DNA of 10,276 nucleotides, from positions 1 to 10,276 of the forward strand of contig JAEXUU010000147.1 in assembly GCA_023452965.1 (NCBI GenBank), given 5' to 3'. This DNA comes from Pseudomonadota bacterium. GTDB lineage: Bacteria > Pseudomonadota > Alphaproteobacteria > Rhizobiales > Beijerinckiaceae. The notes below the pieces were generated by a model. That model did not search any database. It saw nothing but the letters and a program-made list of their open reading frames with translations, and had not been told where the DNA came from. Shown here one piece after another: positions 1-5,221 of this stretch; position 1 is the first letter of the stretch, and each line of letters starts with the position of its first letter. Position numbers and translations under genes: made by a program.

Positions 1-564
1 GGCCTGGACCTGGAAGCTGCGCTGGCCGCCGACGAAGGCCTCGCGGGCGAGACCATAGATCTCGGTGACGCCGTCATCGGTCATCGCATAGCAGCCGGCC
101 GAGGTGCAGGCGCCGTGGACCATCAGCGCCGAGCCAGTGAAGCCCTGCGCCTGCTCCAGCGCATTGGGATAGCCGAGGTTGAAGGAAAGATAGAACTGCG
201 ACTTCGGGTTCATCAGCTCGGCGGTGACCGTATAGAACCCTTCCGGCGCCTGGCGATCGCCCTCGCGCTTCTTCGGGCCGAGGTGGCCCGACCAGCGGCA
301 CATCGGATAGGTCTTGAGCAGCGCATAGCGGCCCGAGCGGTCGCGCTTCCAGACCTCAAGCTCGCTCTCCTTCTTGAAGATCCGGATCAGGATCGGGTCG
401 GCCTGCGTCATGCCCTTGGCCGACATCTGCGAGACCAGCGCGACCGGGAGCGGCTGGAGATGGCGGTCGTCGCCCTCCATCGCCACGCAGGAGGACAGAA
501 GCACCGCTCCGGCGAGGAGCAGCGCATGACGGCGAAGGTTCCGGGCGAGGGAGCGGATGGACAT
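1..564 (-). CDS. YafK/DpaA-type L,D-transpeptidase-fold lipoprotein (C-terminus cut off by window edge)
   Basis: The frame is open from an ATG at 562-564 to the left edge, giving 188 residues without a stop. Residues 1-26 read as a lipoprotein signal: basic N-terminus (RRH at 11-13), a hydrophobic run and a lipobox LSSC with the lipidated cysteine at 26. Residues 150-161 read HGACTSAGCYAM, which matches the YafK branch of the YkuD fold; Cys158 would be the nucleophile and His150 its partner. In E. coli, YafK (DpaA/LdtF) releases Braun lipoprotein from peptidoglycan, so a peptidoglycan hydrolase or transpeptidase role in the periplasm is inferred. An in-frame ATG at 630 would add 22 residues ahead of the signal, so 564 is preferred, although no clear Shine-Dalgarno supports either. 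It diverges from the dsbA-like gene. Maturation would need LspA, and an extra LspA is encoded in this window. Confidence 0.85.
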   Translation of the reverse strand, partial: MSIRSLARNLRRHALLLAGAVLLSSCVAMEGDDRHLQPLPVALVSQMSAKGMTQADPILIRIFKKESELEVWKRDRSGRYALLKTYPMCRWSGHLGPKKREGDRQAPEGFYTVTAELMNPKSQFYLSFNLGYPNALEQAQGFTGSALMVHGACTSAGCYAMTDDGVTEIYGLAREAFVGGQRSFQVQA

Positions 565-690
565 TGCGGGATTGTCGGGGCGTATCGCTAACGGCTGGTG
601 AACGGGCGCCACGCGACCCTGCAAGCTCATGCCGGTCGAGGTTCAACTGACAATTTCGTGAAGCGGCGGCAGGCCGGTCGCAACCTTTCC

Positions 691-725
691 CCTCTTGACC
701 CTGACATCACTAGAGGTCGCAGACC
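691..725 (+). promoter_or_regulatory. Candidate MerR-type (CadR/PbrR-like) operator-promoter upstream of the dsbA-like gene
   Basis: A -35 TTGACC at 695-700 is followed by an imperfect dyad, GACCCTGA ... ACTAGAGGTC. This is the layout of a MerR-family operator. The segment aligns without gaps, with the same spacing, to the ATPase promoter at 7611-7645: about 21 of 35 positions match, and both carry CTAGAG, a rare word in GC-rich DNA. The expected -10 (about 720-725, CAGACC) is poor, so real promoter strength is uncertain. The CCTCTT at the left end is less informative, because in the ATPase copy it is the complement of the regulator's ribosome binding site. Confidence 0.4.
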
Positions 726-751
726 GGCCCGAGCCACCGGGAATCAACGCC

Positions 752-1375
752 ATGCTCGACCGCCGCCTCGCCCTCCAGTCCATCGCCTTCGGCCTTGCCG
801 GCTCGTTGTCAGCGACCGCCTTCGCACAAGGCCCCTCCGGCCTGCTCGAACCCGGCCCGCTGCCGGAGAAGATCTTCGGAGCGGCCGATGCGCCGGTGAC
901 GGTGATCGAATATGCCTCGCTCACCTGCCATCACTGCATGAACTTCCACACCAGGACCTGGCCGGACTTCAAGGCGAAGTATGTCGGCACCGGCAAGGTC
1001 CGCTTCATCATCCGCGAATTCCCGCTCGACCCGCTCGCCATGGCCGGATTCATGCTCGCGCGCTGTGCCGGCGAGGACAAATGGTATGCAGTCGTCGACA
1101 TGTTCTACAAGACGCAGGAAGGCTGGGCCCATTCCGACAAGCCGCTGGACGGGCTGACCCAGGCGATGCGTCAGGCCGGCATGGGCAAGGACGGCGTCGA
1201 GGCCTGTCTGAAGCGCGAGGACCTCTACCAGGGCATCAGGCAGGTTTCCGAGCGCGGCAAGGGTTTTGGCGTCGACTCGACGCCGACCTTCTTCGTCAAT
1301 GGCGAGAAGCATGTCGGCGCGCTGACGATCGAACAGTTCGACGCGATCCTGGCGCCGCTCCTGGCCGGGCGCTGA
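752..1375 (+). CDS. DsbA-like periplasmic thiol:disulfide oxidoreductase (thioredoxin_4 family)
   Basis: The protein has 207 residues. Residues 1-25 form a signal peptide with an RR pair and likely cleavage at AFA-Q (25/26). The thioredoxin fold follows. The active site CHHC is at 59-62 in the context SLTCHHC, and the cis-proline loop is DSTPTFFVNG at 175-184 (Pro178). Family members oxidise or isomerise cysteine pairs in exported proteins; this branch (DsbA/BdbD-like, with DPLA after the beta strand at 93-96) is common in alphaproteobacteria. Two more cysteines (105, 152) may form a structural disulfide. The ATG at 752 puts the signal peptide at the N-terminus; a TTG at 695 would add 19 polar residues and would lie in the -35 hexamer. 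There is no strong Shine-Dalgarno. It is monocistronic and converges with the protease gene 23 bases downstream. A possible CadR-type site lies upstream. Confidence 0.88.
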   Translation: MLDRRLALQSIAFGLAGSLSATAFAQGPSGLLEPGPLPEKIFGAADAPVTVIEYASLTCHHCMNFHTRTWPDFKAKYVGTGKVRFIIREFPLDPLAMAGFMLARCAGEDKWYAVVDMFYKTQEGWAHSDKPLDGLTQAMRQAGMGKDGVEACLKREDLYQGIRQVSERGKGFGVDSTPTFFVNGEKHVGALTIEQFDAILAPLLAGR

Positions 1376-1390
1376 ATCGAGCGGGGCCGC

Positions 1391-1414
1391 CGCGGGTGCT
1401 AACGCGCGCCCGCG
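1391..1414. terminator. Possible shared hairpin between converging genes
   Basis: CGCGGG (1391-1396) and CCCGCG (1409-1414) form a perfect 6-bp stem with a 12-nt loop. It spans the short gap between the converging dsbA-like and protease genes and enters the protease 3' end. There is no U-run on either strand, so termination is only a guess from position. Confidence 0.2.
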
Positions 1415-2037
1415 ATCGCCGCAGTCACGACATCGGGACGCCCGAGGAAGCGGCCGAGATCGAGCCAGACATTCTGATCCTCGGGCGACTGGCGCCGGAT
1501 GAAGGTCAGCCCGGATTTCGACCAGGGCAGGACCTTGTCGGTCTGGTTGTCGAGGATGAACTCGCCGCGGTCGGTGACGACGGCGAGGACGGCATGGCCG
1601 CCGCCTTCCTTGTCGATCACCACCGTGATCAGCAGCGCCGACATCGGCCAGCCCCTGCGGATCAGCTCGCGGCGCTTCTCGAGGACGTAGTCCTCGCAAT
1701 CGCCCTTGCCGCTCGTGGCATAGCCCCAGTTCTCGATGACGCCGAACTGGTCCTGGTCGGTGATCGGCTCGATCGCCTTGTTGTATTTCAGATTGACCGC
1801 GAGCAGCTCGCTCCACGACCGGTCGTCGAGTCGCGCCGCGCTGGCCGGCGAGCGCGAGACCCGGCAATCGCTGGGATTGTCGGCGCAGAACTGCGCCCAG
1901 CCGATCGGCGTGCGCGACGGCTCGCCGGCATGGAGATGGGCGAGATCGGTCGTGCCCGCAGCCTTGGCCGCCGGGGCCAGGCCCATCGCCGCGATGGCGA
2001 GGAACGCCGCTCCGATCCAGTTCCGCCTGCTTGTCAT
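1399..2037 (-). CDS. Secreted transglutaminase-like cysteine protease (BTLCP / peptidase C93, LapG family)
   Basis: The protein has 212 residues. Residues 1-28 are a signal peptide ending AKA-A. The BTLCP/DUF920 domain follows, with the papain-like triad visible: Cys114 in GDCEDYV, His148 in GGHAVL and Asp163 in ILDNQ. The spacing is close to that of Pseudomonas LapG, which cuts the adhesin LapA in the periplasm and releases biofilm. Whether this protein has an adhesin substrate is unknown: no LapD or large adhesin gene is in the window, and rhizobial BTLCPs are often annotated without a role. A GTG at 2040 is in frame just before the ATG, but AAGGAG sits 6 bases from the ATG and only 3 from the GTG, so ATG 2037 is chosen. 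Its own upstream region (2038-2223) holds an AT-rich stretch with three GANTC sites, so it is probably transcribed separately from the metal operon. Confidence 0.87.
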   Translation of the reverse strand: MTSRRNWIGAAFLAIAAMGLAPAAKAAGTTDLAHLHAGEPSRTPIGWAQFCADNPSDCRVSRSPASAARLDDRSWSELLAVNLKYNKAIEPITDQDQFGVIENWGYATSGKGDCEDYVLEKRRELIRRGWPMSALLITVVIDKEGGGHAVLAVVTDRGEFILDNQTDKVLPWSKSGLTFIRRQSPEDQNVWLDLGRFLGRPDVVTAAIAGAR

Positions 2038-2103
2038 CACGCTCTCCTTGTCGGGAGCGCTTCTCGCAGACCCGGCTTGCGATGGCGCAAAACCGGAGGG
2101 CGC

Positions 2104-2128
2104 GATTCTACATCTAAGATTCAGATTC
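2104..2128. promoter_or_regulatory. Cluster of three GANTC (CcrM-type) sites in the AT-rich protease upstream region
   Basis: GATTC occurs at 2104-2108, 2118-2122 and 2124-2128, inside an AT-rich stretch (about 2104-2145) that stands out from the GC-rich surroundings. It lies 67-91 bases upstream of the protease ATG, which fits a promoter region. In alphaproteobacteria, GANTC is methylated by CcrM, and clusters between genes often mark GcrA/CcrM-controlled promoters. I cannot identify a convincing -35/-10 pair. Confidence 0.4.
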
Positions 2129-2139
2129 CATTGATATTT

Positions 2140-2167
2140 CTTTCCTTGCCATCAACCCTAAGGAAAG
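2140..2167. repeat. Perfect 8-bp inverted repeat in the intergenic region
   Basis: CTTTCCTT (2140-2147) and AAGGAAAG (2160-2167) are exact reverse complements separated by 12 bases that contain ATCAACCCT. It lies about 100-130 bases upstream of the protease gene and downstream of the small exported-protein gene. The arms are A+T-rich and there is no U-run, so an operator is at least as likely as a terminator. The loop together with the right arm forms TCAACCCTAAGGAA, which recurs almost unchanged at 8184. Confidence 0.45.
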
Positions 2168-2210
2168 CTTCCGCCGCGCCCCGGACCGACCGGGAGCGCA
2201 AGCCGCAGCA

Positions 2211-2224
2211 ACGCCTTGAGGCGT
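2211..2224 (-). terminator. Hairpin at the 3' end of the metal operon
   Basis: A 5-bp perfect stem ACGCC/GGCGT with a 4-base loop, which can be lengthened by two wobble pairs, lies immediately after the stop codon of the last minus-strand gene. Position and compactness suggest transcript termination or 3' end protection for the operon. It lacks a U-run, which is common in GC-rich alphaproteobacteria but leaves the call weak. Confidence 0.35.
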
Positions 2225-2526
2225 CAGACCGGGCGCGCGATCGCGCGCTTGGCCGTCTCGACGGCGCCGGCGCATTGCGGCGCGATCTCGACGAGCACCA
2301 AGTCCGGGCTCGCCGCTCCGGTCCAGAAGCGGACGACCTGGCCGACCGCCCAGCCCGGGTTATCGCTGACGCGCGTCACGATGGCGGGTGTGGCGGCGCG
2401 CGCGCAGGCCGCGACCTTCTCGGCGCTGTCGCGGGGTATGCCGAGCGCCGAAAGCTGGCTGGTGATCGCGCTCTGGATCGGGTTGAGGATCAGGAGCGAG
2501 ACCAGGGCGGCGATGAACGATTCCAT
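2224..2526 (-). CDS. Small exported or membrane-anchored protein of unknown function
   Basis: The product has 100 residues and I do not recognise a family. Residues 3-20 are hydrophobic (FIAALVSLLILNPIQSA), so the N-terminus is either a signal peptide with cleavage near residue 20 or a single anchor. The rest is a small soluble domain with two cysteines (41 and 85) that could form one disulfide, and the sequence VVRFWTGAASPDLVLVEIAP at 64-83. It starts 41 bases after the CDF transporter stop on the same strand, so it may be the last gene of the metal operon. No strong ribosome binding site precedes the ATG. Third positions are GC-rich as in the neighbours, and no better frame exists on either strand, which supports a real gene. 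A role in metal resistance is inferred from position only. Confidence 0.65.
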   Translation of the reverse strand: MESFIAALVSLLILNPIQSAITSQLSALGIPRDSAEKVAACARAATPAIVTRVSDNPGWAVGQVVRFWTGAASPDLVLVEIAPQCAGAVETAKRAIARPV

Positions 2527-2567
2527 GGTTCGGCTTTCGGCTCTGCCTGTGTCGGAATTGCGGTGTC

Positions 2568-3488
2568 TCAGAGGCGCTGCTCGTGCCCCTCGGTCTGGCG
2601 GATCGCCTCGTCCTCGATCTGGATCGTCGTGTGCTTCAGCCCGAACTCGTCGGCGAGCAGCGTCCCGGCCGCGACGAGGACGGGCCGCGCATCGGCCATG
2701 TCGGCGACGACGACATGACCGCTCATCGCATCCAGGCCCGAGGTCAGCGTCCAGACATGGAGGTCGTGGACGGCCGTGACGCCGCGCAGGCCGAGCAGCG
2801 ATTTCTCGAGCAGGGCCATGTCGATCTCCGGCGGCGTGCCTTCCATCAGGATATGGACGGCCTGCCGGAGCAGGTTCCAGGTCCGCGGCACGATGAAGAG
2901 GCCGATGCCGGCGCCGACGATCGGGTCGGCCAGGGTCCAGCCGGTCGCCATCACCACCACCGCGGCGACGATGACGCCGAGCGAGCCGAGCATGTCGCTC
3001 AGCACCTCGAAATAGGCGCCCTTGACGTTCAGGCTCTCGGAGGAACCGCCGGCGAGCAGCTTCATACTGATCAGGTTGACGATCAGCCCGAGGGCCGCGA
3101 CCGCCAGCATCGGGCCGCCAAGAATGGGCGGCGGGTTCAGGAAGCGCTGATAGGCCTCGTAGAGGATGTAGACGGTCAGCAGGAGCAGCACGACCGCATT
3201 GGCCAGCGCCGAGAGAATCTCCATGCGGACATAGCCATAGCTACGCTGCGGCGTCGCCGGCTTCTCGGCGAAGCGGATCGCGATCAGCGCCAGAGCGAGG
3301 CCGCCGGCATCGGTCAGCATATGCGCGGCGTCGGCGAGCAAAGCGAGGCTGCCCGTCCAGAGCGCGCCGATCACTTCGGCCACCATGAAGCTCGCGGTCA
3401 GCGCCAGCGCCGCCGCCAGGCGCGACTTGTGGCGGCCCGCCGCGGTTCCGCCCTTCGCGCTGCCGCCATGGGAATGCCCTGCCGCCAT
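2568..3488 (-). CDS. czcD: Cation diffusion facilitator (CDF) metal exporter, CzcD/ZitB type
   Basis: The protein has 306 residues and 6 predicted membrane helices (about 24-44, 47-72, 91-113, 125-145, 158-181, 186-202), then a cytoplasmic ferredoxin-like domain from about 215. It exchanges cytoplasmic Zn2+/Cd2+ for protons. Helix 2 carries HMLTD (His56, Asp60), the normal Zn site. Helix 5 carries EVLSD (Glu161, Asp165), where the usual motif is HxxxD. The N-terminus has a short His patch (GHSHGG), and the C-terminal domain has HDLHVW at 241-246. The ATG at 3498-3500 is in frame but has AGGGAG only 1 base away. The second ATG (3486-3488) has GGAG 6 bases upstream, so 3488 is chosen. It follows the PCuAC-like gene by 35 bases in the same operon and gives a second, lower-affinity exit route beside the ATPase (inference). 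Confidence 0.93.
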   Translation of the reverse strand: MAAGHSHGGSAKGGTAAGRHKSRLAAALALTASFMVAEVIGALWTGSLALLADAAHMLTDAGGLALALIAIRFAEKPATPQRSYGYVRMEILSALANAVVLLLLTVYILYEAYQRFLNPPPILGGPMLAVAALGLIVNLISMKLLAGGSSESLNVKGAYFEVLSDMLGSLGVIVAAVVVMATGWTLADPIVGAGIGLFIVPRTWNLLRQAVHILMEGTPPEIDMALLEKSLLGLRGVTAVHDLHVWTLTSGLDAMSGHVVVADMADARPVLVAAGTLLADEFGLKHTTIQIEDEAIRQTEGHEQRL

Positions 3489-3523
3489 GCCCTGCTCCAT
3501 GCTCCCTGCGCGCCGCACCGACC

Positions 3524-4081
3524 TCAGGAATGGTCGGCGTGCTCCGGCTGCCCGAGATTCTCGACCTGCACCTGCGTCGTCACACGCCCGGCCCGGGAAA
3601 AGACGAAGGTCACGGGGATCGTCGCCCCGGGCTCGATCGCCTGCTTCAGCCCGACGAGCGTGATCTGTTGGACGCCGGGTCGGAGCGAGAGCCTGCTGTT
3701 GCCGGGGATGGCGAGCTCGTCGAGCTCGATCGGCCTGACCACGCCGCTGCTGCGGTCGAGCTCCTTCATCACGGCAAGGCGCGCCAAGGGCGTCTCGACC
3801 GCGATCAGCCGGTCGAGCACGCGGCCACCATTCTCGAAGCTCGCATAGACCGGATATTGCTCGCCGGCGCGTGCGGCCCCCCGCGACCAGGGATGCACGA
3901 TACCGATATCGGCGCGTTTCGCGACCGGCTCGCGGTGAACCGTGCCGAGATAGATGAAGGGGCCGAGGCCGATGGCCGCGATTGCGATGGCGCGGAGCAC
4001 CGTCCCTCGCGAGAGCAGATGCGGGCGCACCCTGCCATCGCCGAGGGCGCTGCCGAGCCGGGCCAGCCAGTTCGCGATCAT
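3524..4081 (-). CDS. PCuAC (DUF461)-fold periplasmic protein lacking the canonical copper ligands
   Basis: The protein has 185 residues. A basic N-terminus is followed by one hydrophobic segment (about 28-46) that exports or anchors it, and a PCuAC-like cupredoxin-type domain runs from about 57 to 175 (HPWSRGAARAG at 63-73, YASFENGG at 79-86, AIPGNSRLSLRPG at 124-136, GLKQAIEPGATIPVTFVF at 144-161). In PCuAC proteins, copper is held by an H(M)x10Mx21HxM set. Here the first position reads VMKEL (104-108), the GVMKM segment reads GVVRP (113-117) and the last HxM pair reads QIT (139-141), so none of the His and Met ligands seems to remain except possibly Met105. A C-terminal HADHS tail offers two histidines. 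The ATG overlaps the lspA stop as ATGA, so it is translationally coupled. It may bind another metal or act as a structural partner; copper delivery is doubtful. Confidence 0.78.
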   Translation of the reverse strand: MIANWLARLGSALGDGRVRPHLLSRGTVLRAIAIAAIGLGPFIYLGTVHREPVAKRADIGIVHPWSRGAARAGEQYPVYASFENGGRVLDRLIAVETPLARLAVMKELDRSSGVVRPIELDELAIPGNSRLSLRPGVQQITLVGLKQAIEPGATIPVTFVFSRAGRVTTQVQVENLGQPEHADHS

Positions 4082-4593
4082 CGCGATGCCTCCGGCTCGG
4101 TCTTCTGGGGTGCGGCGCCCGGGCCGGCAAAGCGGTCGGCGAGCGGCAAGCTGGCGAACAGCATCAGCATGACGCCGAGCGTGATCGCGATATCGGCGCC
4201 GTTGAAGGTCGGCCAATGCCAGCCGCCCCAGTGCAGGTCGATGAAATCGGTGACCGCGCCCTGCCGCCAGCGGTCGAGCGCATTGCCGAAGGCGCCGCCG
4301 GCAATCAGGGCAAGGCCGATGCGCTCGAGCCGGTGCCGCGACAGCGCCGCCCAGACGATGAGGCCGAGGCCGACCGCGAGCTTGAACAGCCCGAGCAGTT
4401 CGGGCCAGCGCTCCAGCGTCTCGCGGAACATGCCGAAGCTGATGCCGGTGTTGAAGCCGAGCCGCAGGTTGAGGAAGGGCGCAAGCTCGATCACCCGCGG
4501 CGGATCCATGACCACGGTCAGCACCAGCCATTTGCAGGCCTGATCGAGGCCGGCGGCGAGCGCGCTGACGGCGAGGATGCTGGAGATCGTCAT
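4078..4593 (-). CDS. lspA: Signal peptidase II (prolipoprotein signal peptidase), metal-operon copy
   Basis: The protein has 171 residues, the usual length, with four membrane helices. LspA removes signal peptides from lipoprotein precursors after diacylglyceryl transfer, in the inner membrane. The conserved sites are present: DQACK at 17-21, NTGISFGMF at 48-56, the first catalytic Asp107 in GNALDR, and the second Asp134 in NGADIAI. The 27-residue spacing equals that of E. coli D114/D141. The enzyme looks intact. The housekeeping lspA usually lies beside ileS or rpsT, so this is probably a second copy. A signal peptidase II is also part of the lead resistance operon of Cupriavidus metallidurans (pbrC). 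Both ends are ATGA overlaps with the methyltransferase upstream and the PCuAC-like gene downstream, so it is expressed as part of the operon and presumably induced by metal. Confidence 0.93.
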   Translation of the reverse strand: MTISSILAVSALAAGLDQACKWLVLTVVMDPPRVIELAPFLNLRLGFNTGISFGMFRETLERWPELLGLFKLAVGLGLIVWAALSRHRLERIGLALIAGGAFGNALDRWRQGAVTDFIDLHWGGWHWPTFNGADIAITLGVMLMLFASLPLADRFAGPGAAPQKTEPEASR

Positions 4594-5210
4594 GCCGGCA
4601 ACTGCCTGGTGACGCCGAGCCAGCGCCGGACGCGGGCGCGATAGGCGAGATAGGGCTGGCCGAGCGAGGCGGTGAGCACGCGTTCCTCGATCGCGACCTG
4701 CAGGCGGATCGCGATCAGCAGAGCGAGGGTGAGGCCGGCCTGGACCAGGCTCGGCAGGACGATGAACAGCCCGATGAACAGCAGCGCCTGACCGAGGAAG
4801 ACCGGGTTGCGCGAGATCGCGAAGGGGCCGCTGTCGACGATAGCGCCCTGCTCGCCCTCGGCCGCGCCGATGCGCCAGGAGGTGCCCATATAGCGCTGCG
4901 ACAAAAGCGCGACGCAGGCGCCGATGACGACGAGGAGATGGCCGAGCACGTCGTACCAGGGCCCGTCCAGCGCAGCATGCAGCGGGTCATTTGCCACCGG
5001 ATTGCCGAAGGCGGCGAGCAGCAGCGGCCAGATCACCGCCCCGGCAAAGGCGAGCTTGAACAGGAGCGCCGGCAGGGCCTGCTTCTCGCCGCCCTTTCCA
5101 AACAGCCAGACCGGACGGCCAGCCTCCTTCGCCAGGATCGCGCTCATGGCGAGGAAGCTGATCACATAGACCACGACCATCAGATAGCTGGCGATCTCCA
5201 TGCCGCTCAT
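4590..5210 (-). CDS. Isoprenylcysteine carboxyl methyltransferase-family membrane protein (CzcN-like)
   Basis: The protein has 206 residues and about five membrane helices. The C-terminal half carries the SAM-binding ICMT/PEMT pattern: GPFAISRNPVFLG at 128-140 (Arg134, Asn135, Pro136 in place of the common RHP) and EERVLTASLGQPYLAYRARV at 175-194. Bacteria do not make prenylated CaaX proteins as a rule, so the substrate is unknown. CzcN and NccN of Cupriavidus metal operons are in this family and also have no agreed reaction. AGGGG lies 7 bases from the ATG at 5210. A second in-frame ATG at 5201 is less well placed. The gene follows the ATPase stop by 11 bases and overlaps lspA by ATGA. Modification of lipids or a membrane component under metal stress is a guess from context. 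Confidence 0.85.
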   Translation of the reverse strand: MSGMEIASYLMVVVYVISFLAMSAILAKEAGRPVWLFGKGGEKQALPALLFKLAFAGAVIWPLLLAAFGNPVANDPLHAALDGPWYDVLGHLLVVIGACVALLSQRYMGTSWRIGAAEGEQGAIVDSGPFAISRNPVFLGQALLFIGLFIVLPSLVQAGLTLALLIAIRLQVAIEERVLTASLGQPYLAYRARVRRWLGVTRQLPA

Positions 5211-5221
5211 CGCAAATCCCC

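Noticed and set aside
695..751. TTG start for the dsbA-like gene
   Set aside because: It would place 19 non-signal residues before the signal peptide, and the start codon would lie in the -35 hexamer.
598..2718. Long open frame on the plus strand (706 codons)
   Set aside because: It runs through the dsbA-like gene in another frame and antisense to the protease and other genes. Its product is Arg/Ala/Asp-rich low-complexity sequence without any domain, typical of high-GC shadow frames.
3489..3500. Upstream ATG of the CDF gene (adds MEQG)
   Set aside because: Its Shine-Dalgarno is only 1 base from the ATG; the second ATG has GGAG at a normal distance.
2583..3848. Long plus-strand frame (421 codons) antisense to the CDF and PCuAC-like genes
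   Set aside because: The product is rich in Asp, Arg, Gln and His with no domain or signal; the opposite strand encodes clear conserved proteins.
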